64,000 bases of DNA. Origin: Diplonema papillatum. Taxonomy: Eukaryota > Euglenozoa > Diplonemea > Diplonemida > Diplonemidae. Where the stretch lies: assembly GCA_030068145.1 (NCBI GenBank), contig JAPJBO010000835.1:1-64000 (forward strand). Reading direction: 5' to 3'. Positions 1 through 11,397 of this stretch are shown in pieces. The notes beneath the pieces were generated by a model. That model made no database searches and was not told the DNA's origin. It saw nothing but the letters and a program-made list of their open reading frames with translations. The position numbers and the translations under genes are program-made. Numbering within the stretch: the stretch's first letter is position 1; each line of letters opens with the position of its first letter.

Positions 1-3000
1 GTCTCGCATCACGAGCGACCAGACTGCGCAAACGTGTGCCACAAGTTCTTCCAGATTGAGGAACAGGCTCCTATCCAGTTTGAACAGCGTCGACACTGTC
101 TTTGCCACCAGCCCTCTCCCCTTGGTGTCATCTGCAAGCTTCTCCCTAAGGTCCGGGTCTTCTTCGCTAGATCTGTGACACCCTTGCTCACGTTGTCACG
201 CACTAGTTCCTCGAAACACTGCGTGATACGAAGCACTGACTCCTCAAGAGCAGTCACCACCTCGGGCTTGACGTTGTTCGTCGACTGAAACTTCGCCAAC
301 AGCTGCGAAGGTGTCTGTCCGGATATGCGACTGTTGAAGATTTCGAGTGACGCCGCCTCAAATTCCGAGTATTCGCTGACAATCTGGGTGCCCACGCCGC
401 CCTCAGACCTTCTGAGACATGCAGCAAGGTCCATCATCAACTTCACTCGATCCTGTTTGTCGGACACCGCCTTCGCAACCCGTTTCAGCATGTCTCTGAC
501 CTTCATGCGAACTGGCCTGTTCCGACACTCAACACTGTTCCCAATGATTTGCAGTCCTATCAACGCCCGTGCAACGTCTTCGGCGCTCGACGAAAGCACC
601 AACAGCTTGTCTTCATGCGCCGACAAAGCGGCTACAACATCTTCTCGAGTATGCCTCGTGACCTCAACAACACCACTCACAGGGCACCCTTCGAGACTAG
701 CAAGGTTGTTGACTACGTTGTTCGCAGCCGACCAGTCCTGCTTTGTGACCGCAGACAACCCCGCTTCTGAGAAACCTGCCATCGCATGTTGAAGAAGACT
801 CGCCGACAGGCCAGCCGCTGCTGCTGCCTCGGGCGACGTGGAATCCAGTGCCTTGATACTTGTCGTCAAACGCTGGTAATACTCCTTCCGAGCGACCGTG
901 TCGGTCTGCGTCGTGACACTCGTTGCGAGGGCTTTTATAACCGCCTCATGGTCTTTAAGTTTACGTGCAAGCTGCAGCTTTCGCGACGGAACGTTGAACA
1001 CAGCGTCGCGCATGACTTTCACAATCTTCACCATTTGTAGTGAAGGTCTTTCACTCTCCGAACTTGACTCAGCTGTATCCGCAAGTTCTAGCAGGACGAC
1101 CATGATATTTTCCACGTACTCTACTTCAGCCCATATTGAGCCCTCTGAGTAGCAGTCCCCCTCAACAAACTCTGTCAGCCTCTTCTTGAGGGCAAGCACC
1201 ATGTCCGAAACACGACGAAGAACATCTGAAACTCCAGCACTGATCATAACGAAGTCTTCAACTTTTTGCTTGTCAAACGTATCGCAGTGACGCATTGCAT
1301 CCCAGAACGGCGCAACGAACTCTCTCAAACGCTTCACAAAACCAGTAGACTTGTCTGCGGTGCGCTGGCAAATATTACGAGCCGTCTTCAACGATGACTC
1401 AGCAAAACTGTCCATCAGAGTTTTGCTCATTTGCTTTACGTCGGGTTGCCAAATTGAACACAGCGCATCAGGAATCGTAAATCTGAGGGTTCAACCTGCC
1501 GTAACTCCAAGTTTTCGAGTACCGTTTCCATGCCCGCGTTCGCAGCTTCTTTCGTCTCCGGCGCTTTGGACATTTCGTCGATCACCGACAGGCGACCTTC
1601 TTCGATCGCCTTCTCCACTCTCTTTTGCCCCTTTCTGCATTTTTTCGCACTTTGTTCTTTCGAATTGTTCATCTCCGATTGGAAATGCACCGCGAGGGCC
1701 TTCTCCCCTACCGTCGTCCAGACGTTTCAACACAGCCTCAAGCTTTTCCGACGAACCCATTGTTGACGTGCTCACACATGCTTGCAATGACCTTTCTACG
1801 TGGTCACGAACTCTCTTTTGATCCGCATGCCGCTCAGAATGAGCCAGCTTTTCAAACATCTCCCAATGCCGCAGTCCCCAATCCACAACGCTTGACTTCT
1901 CGAGTTCCTGCCACGGACGCCTTCACTTCGTTGCGCTCTCTTTCGATGTTTGCTTTCAACGCTTCCTGCGTCGTCGGATCAAGAACTCCCATGCACCACT
2001 CTAACTCTCTGCTTGCCTTTGACAACGCTACCCACCCGCCCCTTTCTTCCTCTCGATTAAGTCTGTCCACAACTTGGTTCTGCACGGTGCCACGCAGCTT
2101 CTCGATTTCCCTTCGCGCCTCGGCTTCATGCCCGGACAGGAACGACAAGTCGCTTCTCTGCATCAAATCTAAGAAGTCAGCCGCCTTCGCAAGCCCATCG
2201 TCACCTTCTCTTCTCGTCCGCCGCTCAAGATTCTTTGCAAGAGATATCAGCCTGTCTTTCACGCTAACTTGGAGTCGGCGCAGTAGGCTGTCACAAGCCA
2301 GGGCGTTCCCCAGCATCGCATACAACGTCGCCATCCTACGTGCCTCTCCCAGCACGGAGTCCACGTCTGCTTCGTCCGAGAATTTGACGTCGATGCAGCG
2401 AGTGAGCTCCCGTTTCTTCTCGTTGTGCATGTCGATGATGGTTTTGAACGACAACTTCCCTTCTGCAAATCGGTCGAGTCCCACGAGTTGATCAGCAACC
2501 GAGTACATACGCAAGAAGTAGGAGTCGTCTTTCAACTCGCTCTCTCGGATTCGCTGCTCCACACTTCTCAGTTGGGATACGAGCCGCATCACCACAGAGT
2601 GTTTGGTGGCGTATTCTTTGTTCTTCGCTTCCGTGAAGAAGCTAAAGTTCCCTTCCAAGTCGTGCACCGCCTGGCGAAGGCCGAGGATGTCCCACTCGGT
2701 TCCCGGATCAATTGTGAGGTAGCTCTCAATTTTGGCGAGGCACTCTGCCGAGTTCGATGCCACTATTGATCGGCGATCGTCGAAGTGCCTCCGCAAAGTG
2801 TGAAGTTGCACGTCCGCATCTGGGAACTCAATCCCGGCGCGCCTTACCGCTTCAAGGAAAGCCAGCGACTCTTCCAATTTCTCAGTGTTGGAGTTCGGTA
2901 CCTCCAGCATGGCTTCGCACTCCGCAATGCCTTGCTCTACTTCATCATAATCTGAGAACCCCCCACGCTCTTCGAGGATGCACTCCTTTTCGCTAGCATA

Positions 3001-6000
3001 CGACAGCGGGTAGTTCCTTTCCACGATTGCTAACTCCTTTTGCACTTCCTCTAGCCTTTCTTGCCTCTGCTTGCTGACGGACTTGCATGAGGCAAGTTGT
3101 TCCTCTCCTTGAACTAGTTCGTTGAATTCGTCCACCAACCGGCGAACGGTATCGACCCCAGCTGCAGTAACCCGATCCGGCTTCAAGCTCGCCAACGAGG
3201 TGTACTTACAGAGAATCCGCAGGCACGGGTTTGTTGAAAGGATTTCACTGCGGAGTTGCTGCAGATCTACAAGCCTCACCGCCGGATCTCGCAGGAGGTG
3301 GACGAGCCTCTTGAAAAAAGCGGTGTACGCTTCTGCATACGGCCGGTATGAATCCTCGACGGCTCGCATGGCGCAGCTGAGCTTAACACCGCTGACAAAT
3401 TTGTACAATCGTTGCAGCTTCTTCACGAAGGGCATATGAGACGGGTCCAGCAGCTCCGCTTCGTTCCCAAGAGGTACATCGGTCAGCACGAAGCCAAGAT
3501 CCGAGATGGCGTCATCTGCTGCTTTAGCAGCATCGCCGGGCGCCGTCTCGAGCCCATCGAACGCGTTTTTCAATGCTCGATCCGACGTTGCCGGCGTCTT
3601 GGGACTCAAGTACTCTGACACAACTTCACACACCCTTCGGGAAATGCTGGACATCTTCTCGCTGTACTTCGCATGCCACTGAGGTTCTCTCAAAGTGTCC
3701 GAAAACTCGTTTCTAATAAAAGCCACAGCCTCCATAGAGCGATCGCGAAGGTCCGAGTCCTTCGCCTCCAGATTCGCCAACGCATTGAGAAACACGCCAT
3801 CGACGGTTTGTTTGATTGCTGCCATTGCTTCGTGGAGCTGGTCGGTTCCGAATCCAACCGGTTCCCAGCCCAAAACATCACCCGCCTGCTGTAAACTGCG
3901 AAAGAAGAGGACACGGTCTTTCAGGTCGTTCTGATCCACAAAATGGAAATCCACAGCCAACTGCCCCGTTTTCTCCAAGTGTTCGTTCAGTGCATGGCGC
4001 AGTGCGATCGCATCATCCACAGCCACGGACACACCGAAACTGCTGCCGACACTCCGACATGTTCGCAGCGCATCGACAAAGGCGGCAGCCTTGTTGTCGA
4101 CGACGGCTACTTGCGCTGCCTTGCATTCGGCGCTGACTCTTTCTCTGGCCCTACCTTGGCTGTCGGCGAGCACCCTTGTGCATCCTTCTCCTCTCAATGC
4201 CGTGGCAAGGTACGTGCACTTCTTCCAGCCTTCCCTGCCGATAGTAGGGTTTGCCGCAGCTGCTTCATGAGCAGCGTCACAGAACAATGCTACCAAGGCG
4301 CAGCTGTCGACCGCGACTTTGATTGGAAGTGTTTGCTGCATTCTTCGAAGCTGCTCTTCGCACTCCACGAGTTTCGACCCCGCCTGTTCATCAAACGTGG
4401 TGCTATTATAGAATCCTTGCACGGCCGAATCCCGCTGGTCGGTCATCCTTCGCGCACAAGTATCCAAGCGTGCAGTGCAGTCATTCACTTCGTTCTGAAT
4501 CATTCTGTTGCCAGGCAGCATTTCTGCAGCCAGCGTGCGCAGCAACGCCAAACTCTTTCCCACTCGTCTGTACTCTCCAAGCGAGAGCATTCGCTCGAGA
4601 GCTTCACGTTCAATGCGAACCTGGTTGACCAGTGCCTGATCTGCGTAGGGGGGCAGGTCCATGTCGTTGAAAACCTGAGGAGACGCAGCTGGCTTCTGTA
4701 AGCATGCGCGCAGTACATCGTCGGGTACGCGCTGATGCGCAATGGCGTCGACGTCAGTAGTTGCATCGGGCTCAACTTTTTGTGCAACGTCGTGCAAGAA
4801 GTGAACCAACGCCCGTAAGTTGGGGTCTGTACTCCTTGTCGCTATGTCGCGGATTTCGTGGTGCACTGCATAGGCACGATGCGGCTCCACTTCAGATTCC
4901 ACCTCTTTGCTGGAAGGGTCGAAGCACCGGTTGCATAGCGCTTGCAGCTTAGGGTCGTCTGTGCTCTTGACTTCGCGTTTCGTCCCGTCCCACGTGGCGA
5001 ACATGAACACGCACGTGTCCTGCTTCAACTTCAAGAAGTACACTGCTCGCCCCGCAAGCACCTCCTCCTCCTGCAACTTGCGCGTACTGTCTCCTGCAAA
5101 ACAACGGATGCGCGGCAACTGAAGCTGCTGCTTCAAGAACTCGTACACCCGAAGAAGGCGGTTATCCGTTGCACTCTCCCTTTCAGCATCTGCGATTACA
5201 GACGCCACCTCCTTCGTGAGCTTTTCGTAGAAAGCCTCGCAGTTCTGCTTCACGCTCCTCCTCGGAACGTCTTTCTTGTGACAATGAGTCAGAAAAATCG
5301 TCGAACTTCGCAGCATGTCTTCCAAGCAGTCCATCGACACCAGCGAAGCTATGTACTTCGCTGTTGACTTCAGCGTGTCGCCTCGAGACCCGAAGTCAGC
5401 TTGCATGACGAACGCAACGCGAACACTGCGACAACTCCGCAATGCAGCCCCAGCTGCCGTCCAGGATGCCAGCGTACGACCTGCTCCCCTGCTGTCTTCC
5501 CAGCCTACGGTGTCAACAAGGCTCACTGTGGAGGCACCAACGCCTATCTCCACACTTTGTGCAAACTCCGTCTCGCTCGTTGCGCTCTTGCCGATGCGGA
5601 ACTTCGTTGTAATGGCGTTCTCAACTGACGCCTCGACTCTTCCGTCCTCGTCGTATTGCAAGCCCTCTCCAGCGAGGAACAGCAACGTCGTTGTCTTTCC
5701 ATGATCTGTCCTTCCCATCAGCGCGATGACGTCTTGCCCTTCTAGAGCTGCCTGTGCTGCGCTCTTTTCCACGCCGAATCTCTCAACAGCGAGCCTTATG
5801 TCGAAGCAGTGAATCAGGGTCTTCACCTTCACCAATGTGTTCATCATGCGGGCGCAGTCGCCCCGCTTGCAGTCAATTTCGTACTCACGAAGCAGGGTTT
5901 CTACTTCGCTCGAAGCATAGCCTTCCTGCCTAACCACGACAGGGACCCAATGCGAGTTCGAAGGCACAACGCAGATACGGAGACTCCCGCAGACCGCATC

Positions 6001-6171
6001 CAGCAGCTCTGTGGCCGAACAATACGCATCGTCAACAGCGTCTCCAGAACACTCCCCCTCCCCAGCCCAACCCTCGCTCGTGTTGCTCACAGCAAAGTCG
6101 GATGTCTCCTGCGGTGCTTCTGCCGCCACGTGCTTTCGAGAAAAGAAATTGATCGTTTCTCGCTTGCTCAT
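1..6171 (-). pseudogene. Copy A of giant GTPase / coiled-coil / SecA-like gene, broken, 3' part beyond window
   Basis: This is the most damaged of three tandem paralogues. The first ATG in frame is at 6171. The position matching the start codon of copies B and C reads GTG (about 6127-6129), so the ancestral start is lost. An uninterrupted frame runs to about 1910 and includes the GTPase domain (P-loop GRTDHGKT, G3 DTVG) and the long helical region. Compared with B and C there is an extra base near 1910, an extra base near 1711, a missing base near 1441, and a frame change with altered sequence between about 75 and 115. About 133 residues of helical sequence present in B and C are missing in frame near 3080. 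The SecA motor and vWA domain would lie left of the window. Multiple independent breaks favour a pseudogene; assembly errors could explain some single-base differences but not all. Homology to B and C is beyond doubt; loss of function is inferred. Confidence 0.85.
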
Positions 6172-6665
6172 TGTTTTGTGTAAATTCTGCAAAAGATCCT
6201 TTGCGTGTCCTTGGAGAGGAACAGTTGCGTCGCAGCTGTCGAAAGTTAATGCTCGCGTGTTATGATCCGCCGGAGGTTTTCTCTGGTTTGACTCTCTGCG
6301 TGACGAAAAGGTGGTCTCAAGAGTTACCCCGCGCGCTCAGCGATTGCAAAGACACCGACGACGGAAGACCAAGCAGCGATGGCCAAGCCCTGCATATGTC
6401 ATAAACAACCTCCCAAGTGGTGTTCAGCATGGAATCGAGAAGTGCGACGGCAAACCAAGCGCGTCGCACCGTTTTAAGTGGAGGAGACCAACAGGAGCAA
6501 CAGGAGCAACAGAGGCAATGGGGGCAAGGAGCAACGGTGCACTGCAGAAGAAGTGAACAGGTCGAACAAGAGCAGCGATTGTCCACAGCCGACCGATATC
6601 AGCACCACAAGGGCTCCACGCTGCACAGAGCCTGTGCACGGTGCGTTTTGATTTTTCCTCCAATT
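6172..6665. other. 5' flank of copy A; no gene seen
   Basis: About the first 150 bases upstream of copy A resemble the upstream flank of copy B (shared short blocks such as tgtaaattctgc and tatgatccgc), so the duplicated unit included promoter-proximal DNA. A short gagcaacagg-type repeat lies at about 6485-6535. I see no protein gene. Confidence 0.5.
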
Positions 6666-6783
6666 GGATACGACCATACTCTGGTGAAAGCACCCCATCC
6701 CGCCTGATTTGGGAAGTTAAGCACCAGCAGGCCTGACTAGTACTGCGGTGAGTGATCACGTGGGAACCCCAGGTGTTGCATCA
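6666..6783 (+). rRNA. 5S ribosomal RNA gene (possible pseudogene)
   Basis: The stretch has the layout of a eukaryotic 5S rRNA of about 118 nt. It opens with GGATACGACCATACT, carries the internal-promoter A-box-like block GGGAAGTTAAGCACC, and near the 3' end has the box-C-like block GTGGGAACCCCAGGTG. The ends (near 6667 and 6782) pair imperfectly as the closing helix I. 5S RNA is a large-subunit component made by RNA polymerase III. No clear T-run terminator follows within about 10 bases, so this may be a solitary 5S-derived copy rather than an active gene. It sits alone in the spacer between copies A and B. Confidence 0.85.
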
Positions 6784-7045
6784 CTCATTCCACGAAAAAG
6801 TGTCACAGGGGCGACACAGCGAGCAAGCCTCGGAACAGGACTCAAAACTGTGACCCAGGTGGCGACTGCCGAGAAGGAATTTGGAACATCACTAGCCAGG
6901 CCATGCTCTTCGCAAAGAGAGAGCTCGCCACATCCTTGGGTGAGATGTGCTGCCTACGTTAAGGCATTCGGGCCGAAACTCCTGCAGCTAACACAGTCGG
7001 CAAACTGGGTCGAGCAAGAACTGGGACAGCGGACAAGAAATGCAC

Positions 7046-7292
7046 ACAAAATCGCGGGTGGGACACCCGCCATTCAACGCCAGCTTTGGCTCCAGTCTTC
7101 TGAGGCTCGACAAATATTGTACACCCGAAATAATAGCAGTGCGTACGGTGGAGTCCAGCCTGAGTAGCTGGAGTTAAAGAGGGCGCAAAAGTCCCACCTG
7201 AACCGGAAAGCGGGTGCGCTACAGCAAAAATGCGCGGAAGTCCATACCCGAAAAGCGGGTGTGACACCCACTTTTTCAACGCCAGCGGAGGC
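7046..7292. repeat. Hairpin-rich dispersed repeat, member 1
   Basis: This is one of five members of a family built of short hairpins: a CACCCGAAAAGCGGGTG stem-loop (here near 7244-7262) and a tccagcct..agctgga palindrome (near 7151-7171), separated by runs that include gtacac and the word ctttttcaac. Other members lie near 37260-37540, 39628-39955, 42176-42322 and 58043-58203. No open frame is conserved, so this is either a non-autonomous element or a structured transcript. Confidence 0.6.
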
Positions 7293-7406
7293 TGGTCCCC
7301 GTGTAGCGATGACCGTGAGAGCACATGCAGGTGTGTCATGGACGGAGTCCTCGAGCCCCTCCGAGTGAAAGGTCCGTTACACTGACAATGCTTCAGATTG
7401 CTCCCC

Positions 7407-7522
7407 CTGGAGGTGTTGGAGACTACAGCCAAACCGGCAGCAGCTTCCTCACGTAGTGGGAGGCACTATTCACCCTAGAGGTGTTGGAGACTACAGCCAA
7501 ACCGGCAGCAGATTCCTCACGT
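7407..7522 (+). repeat. Two-copy direct repeat
   Basis: A segment of about 48 bases beginning ctggaggtgttggagactac (first copy) recurs almost exactly about 62 bases later, both copies ending near ttcctcacgt. Nothing suggests coding function. Confidence 0.7.
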
Positions 7523-7682
7523 CACCAGAAAACGAAATGCCAGGAGCATGAGAAGCGTTCCGAAGGGCAGGTCGGATCGCCAAGGCGAAGCCGTCAGATC
7601 CCACGGTGAAAGAAGTAGGGGTGTGTAGGTGTGTGCGTGTTAATCCGAAGCAGATGCCAAGGGAGTTCCCTTTTTTTTTTGT

Positions 7683-7806
7683 TTTGTATAAGCACCTGCT
7701 CTGTAGGAAACACTTGAGGAGGCTGCCAGCTGCAAAAGATCAAAGGAGGTAAATGCGCTGTAGCCCACACGAAACACAGGTAAATCTGGGTTCAGTGCCA
7801 GGCGTA
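7683..7806 (+). repeat. Conserved dispersed element, copy 1
   Basis: This block matches about 50648-50770 in intron 1 of the GH31 gene. Both contain tttgtataag, then gatcaaaggaggtaaa, then cccacacgaaacacaggtaa and atctggg. The long well-kept match between two otherwise unrelated regions shows a common mobile or conserved origin. No protein frame is shared; I cannot assign it to a known RNA family. Confidence 0.6.
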
Positions 7807-8269
7807 ACGTTCAAAAATGCAGCCCCTCGACTATTTTTTCCAGCAAACGACAAATCCATGGACCGACCACACGAACCAATTGGTCCACAGCACATCAATG
7901 CTTTGCGGGATTCCGTTTCGCAAAGTTGGCCTACAGACAATAGTAGAGGGTGATCCTTACGGACCCGCTTCGGAATAACGGGGAAACAGAGAGGATGAAG
8001 GGCGTGAAGCCCCTGAGGAAGTGGCTTGAAAACTGAAAGGTGTCGAGCCTAATCAGGTATGCGGGGCACCATTCTTCGGACGGCGGCTGTTTCTGAGTGT
8101 TGCTCTTTCGGCGTCCTTGCACCTGCCAAAGAGAGCCCTGACGATTGGTACGACAACTCTGCTCAGACCGACACCAATCCTTTGGAAATGAGGGAGAAGC
8201 AGGTGTTGGGAGACGGGGAGAGGTGGGTAAACGTTGGGTGCTTACTACACTTGAACAGCGTAGCTGTAC

Positions 8270-9990
8270 TTGCCAATCCCTGAGCCGGGATGAAGGGAGC
8301 GCATTGTGAAACGGTCAGTCCGGGAACGGATTATGTGCGCTATGGAAGGCTAAAAAGCCGCTATTTTGAAGGTCCTCCGTTGCCCAAGGTGGGACATTGT
8401 GGTTTGGGGGCGTGTGAGGATTGCTCGTGCCGGGTCACCTCATCGCAAAATTACTGAAAAAAAAATTATGCACTCAGTACTGACCCCATTTCCTTTTCGG
8501 GGACGATTTCTATGCGGGCAGCGCAGCCAAATGCGGGACAGGGCATTGGGACGGCTACCTCTCGGGAGCCATGGCGGCGCACTGCTGCTTCTGCACGCAA
8601 ACGAATGCCAGTTCCCGTTTCTTTGCGTGCGCGCGCGGGGAACCGGAATCGTTCCTTCGCAGCCACCAGTGCCGCAGTGCCGCACGTTGCAAAAGTTCGA
8701 GGCGTAGATGGCTCTTTCGTGTTGTAGTAGCCGAGTGTTTTTACAGTCCCCAGGGTTTCTGTTAGCTGCAACTGATTGGGGCGGGCAAGCAAGGTGCTGG
8801 TTGCAGCATTTTTTCTCGGCACAGTACCAAGCTAGCACTGTACTGCGGACCGCGGCGCGGTGCTAGCCCCGGATTGTAAAGGGGAGATCCAAGGCACGCG
8901 TTGAACACAGCGTAGCTGTATTTGCCAATCCCTGAGCCCGGATGAAGGGAGCGCATTTTGAGGGTTTTCAGTCCGGGAACGGATTATTTGCGCCATGGAA
9001 GGCTAAAAAGCCGCCATTTTGAAGCTCCTCCGTTGCCCAAGGTGGGACATTGAGGTTTGGGGGCGTGTGATGATTGCTCGTGCCGGGTCACCTCATCGCC
9101 GTGTTGCAACGCGTCTATAAAATTATGCACTCAGTACTGACCCCATTTCCTTTTCGCGGGGATCTACGATTGCTATGCGGGCAGTGCAGCCAAATGCGGG
9201 ACAGGGCATTGGGACGGCTACCTCTCGGGAGCCATGGCGGCGCACTGCTGCTTCTGCACGAGGCGTAGATGGCTCTTTCGTGTTGTAGTAGCAGGGTGTT
9301 TTTACAGTCCCCAGGGTTTCTGTTAGCTGCAACTGATTGGGGCGGGCAAGCAAGGTGCGGGTTGCAGCATTTTTTCTCGGCACAGTACCAAGCTACCACT
9401 GTACTGCGGACCGCGGCACGGTGCTAGCCCCGGATTGTAAAGAGAGATCCAAGGCACGCGTTGAACACAGCGTAGCTGTATTTGTCAATCCCTGAGCCGG
9501 GATGAAGGTAGCGCATTTTGAAACGGTCAGTCCGGGAACGGGCGCGGTCATTATTTGCGCTTATGGAAGGCTAAAAAAGCCGCTATTTTGAAGGTCCTCC
9601 GTTGCCGCAGGTGGGACGGAGAGGGTTTGGGGGCGTGTGAGGAGGGTGTGGAATTGCTCGTGCCGGGTCACTTCACCGCCGTATTGTAACGCGTTTATTA
9701 ACCACTTGGGGACGGAGGGTGCCGCGCGTTGAAAACGCCCGTGGCGTAGATGACTCTTTCGTGTTGTAGTGGCCGGTGTTTTTACAGTCCCCAGGTTTCT
9801 TTTGTGGTGGCCGGTGTTTTTACAGTCCCCAGGCTTCTTTTGCTTCTGATTCTGGGGTGGGCAAGCAAGGTGCAGGGTTGCGGCGTTTTTTGCTCGGCAC
9901 AGTACCAAGCTAGCACTGTACTGCGGGCCGCGACACGGTTCTAGCCCTGGGTTGTAAAGGAGAGATGGTGGCACACGCTTTTCTCTGCGC
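8270..9990 (+). repeat. Tandem array of 0.5-0.65 kb units
   Basis: Three successive copies begin with a cctgagcc(g/c)ggatgaag block near 8278, 8931 and 9490. Each contains ctaaaaagccg, cctccgttgcc, gattgctcgtgccgggtcac, ttttacagtccccag and a ctgcgg(a/g)ccgcg block near its end. The units differ by internal deletions. Open frames here are short and not kept between units. Confidence 0.85.
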
Positions 9991-11397
9991 GAAACACCCG
10001 TTCTTCGGGCGAAAAGGGAAGCTTGTGGGATTGCTTCCCCGCGCTGTCGGCTTTCATAGTTTTCGTTCGGATGGGTCTTGAAACATGGGGTCCTCTCTAA
10101 AGCATAATGAGTTCTTTTCGAGTTGAATTTCGCTTGAGATTCCGCTGACACACGGGAATTCATTTGCGACAATAGAACCTCGGAGGGAAAAAGACGGCGC
10201 GTGTATCCCACTCAAGAAGATTTTCCGCCCTCAGGAATACTACCCCACTGCAAGTCCGGATGGAAACATGAAGTGACGAGGAAGAAACGACAGTCTCGCG
10301 CCAATGGCAGACCCGGACGTTGGGACTACGCCAACTCGAACAAGAAGTCGATGAGACGAGAAACGCCGACACAGACACACCAGTCGAGATCAGCCGGTCT
10401 GCGGGCCTTCCAGGGCAGAGGCTTTCGGCAGTGAAGTAACGAAGCTCGCTCGAATGGACCGCTCTCAATTAATCCCACTCAAAGGCTGTGACGCGCATTG
10501 CGCATTACCGGGCGCAGCGTCCGGGAAGCGGCAACCCAAGAGGGCGTCGGATGAGTCTGTCGGGGCACTATTGCCGCAAGAGCTGGAACACATAGGAGTG
10601 TTGCAGCACACAGCTACCATTTGATACGAACTTTTTTGCTCCACTACCTGTACCTATCGGCAAGGGCGTATAGCACGACTCGATTGTATACATCCAAACC
10701 CATGTGAAAGGGGGAATAAAGATCACGGTCCAGCCTTGGAAGCACGCGTTCATCTGACACGTGGTTGATTCGCGTACGTCTACAAAAAAAAAAACAGAAA
10801 ACAGAACGTTTGAATGTTCATCGTTCGTTCTCAGCATCTCAGCACCTTCTCTGCCCCCGATACATTATCTAGGAGCACTGCCGCTAACACAGGAATCAGC
10901 TGAAAATTTGACCGCGGCATCGTCCGTGGGGAGAAGGTAAATGCCGGCGACTTGTAAGAAGACGTCCTACCTCTTGTCTTGAGACCTGACGTAGGTACCG
11001 ACGATGCAGGTTCATGCCCAATCCGGCGCAGTCTTCTACTATCTACTCACGCAACACGCGTTCACTGGATGCGTCTTGCGGGCGAAATGAAAACGCTACG
11101 TCACCTCCGAGGAAATTGGCCGTCCCATGCAGAAGCTGGTGAGCTGGGAGTGGTGCCGCGTTCACGGGTGGTGCCGCTTGCTCCAAGCATGGCGCACATC
11201 AATCATCGCCACTCGCACAGGCCTTCACGAACTCATTTTGGAACGTCGATGCAATGTCTCCTGTGCCTATTTCTCTCACTTTAGATGACACGCTACGTTC
11301 GCTACGTCACTAGTCAAGAAGACGCATAACTGACTATCCGCAATCGCTCAATATTCGGTCACCGGCAAAACGGCGGTCGCGTAGGGTGCCTGAGGAT
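9991..11397. other. Spacer before the 3' end of copy B; no gene seen
   Basis: I find no supportable gene. The last roughly 60 bases before the copy B stop codon resemble the DNA downstream of copy C (ggcaaaa(c/t)gg(c/t)ggt..gtagggtg), so the duplicated unit extended slightly past the stop codon. Confidence 0.5.
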
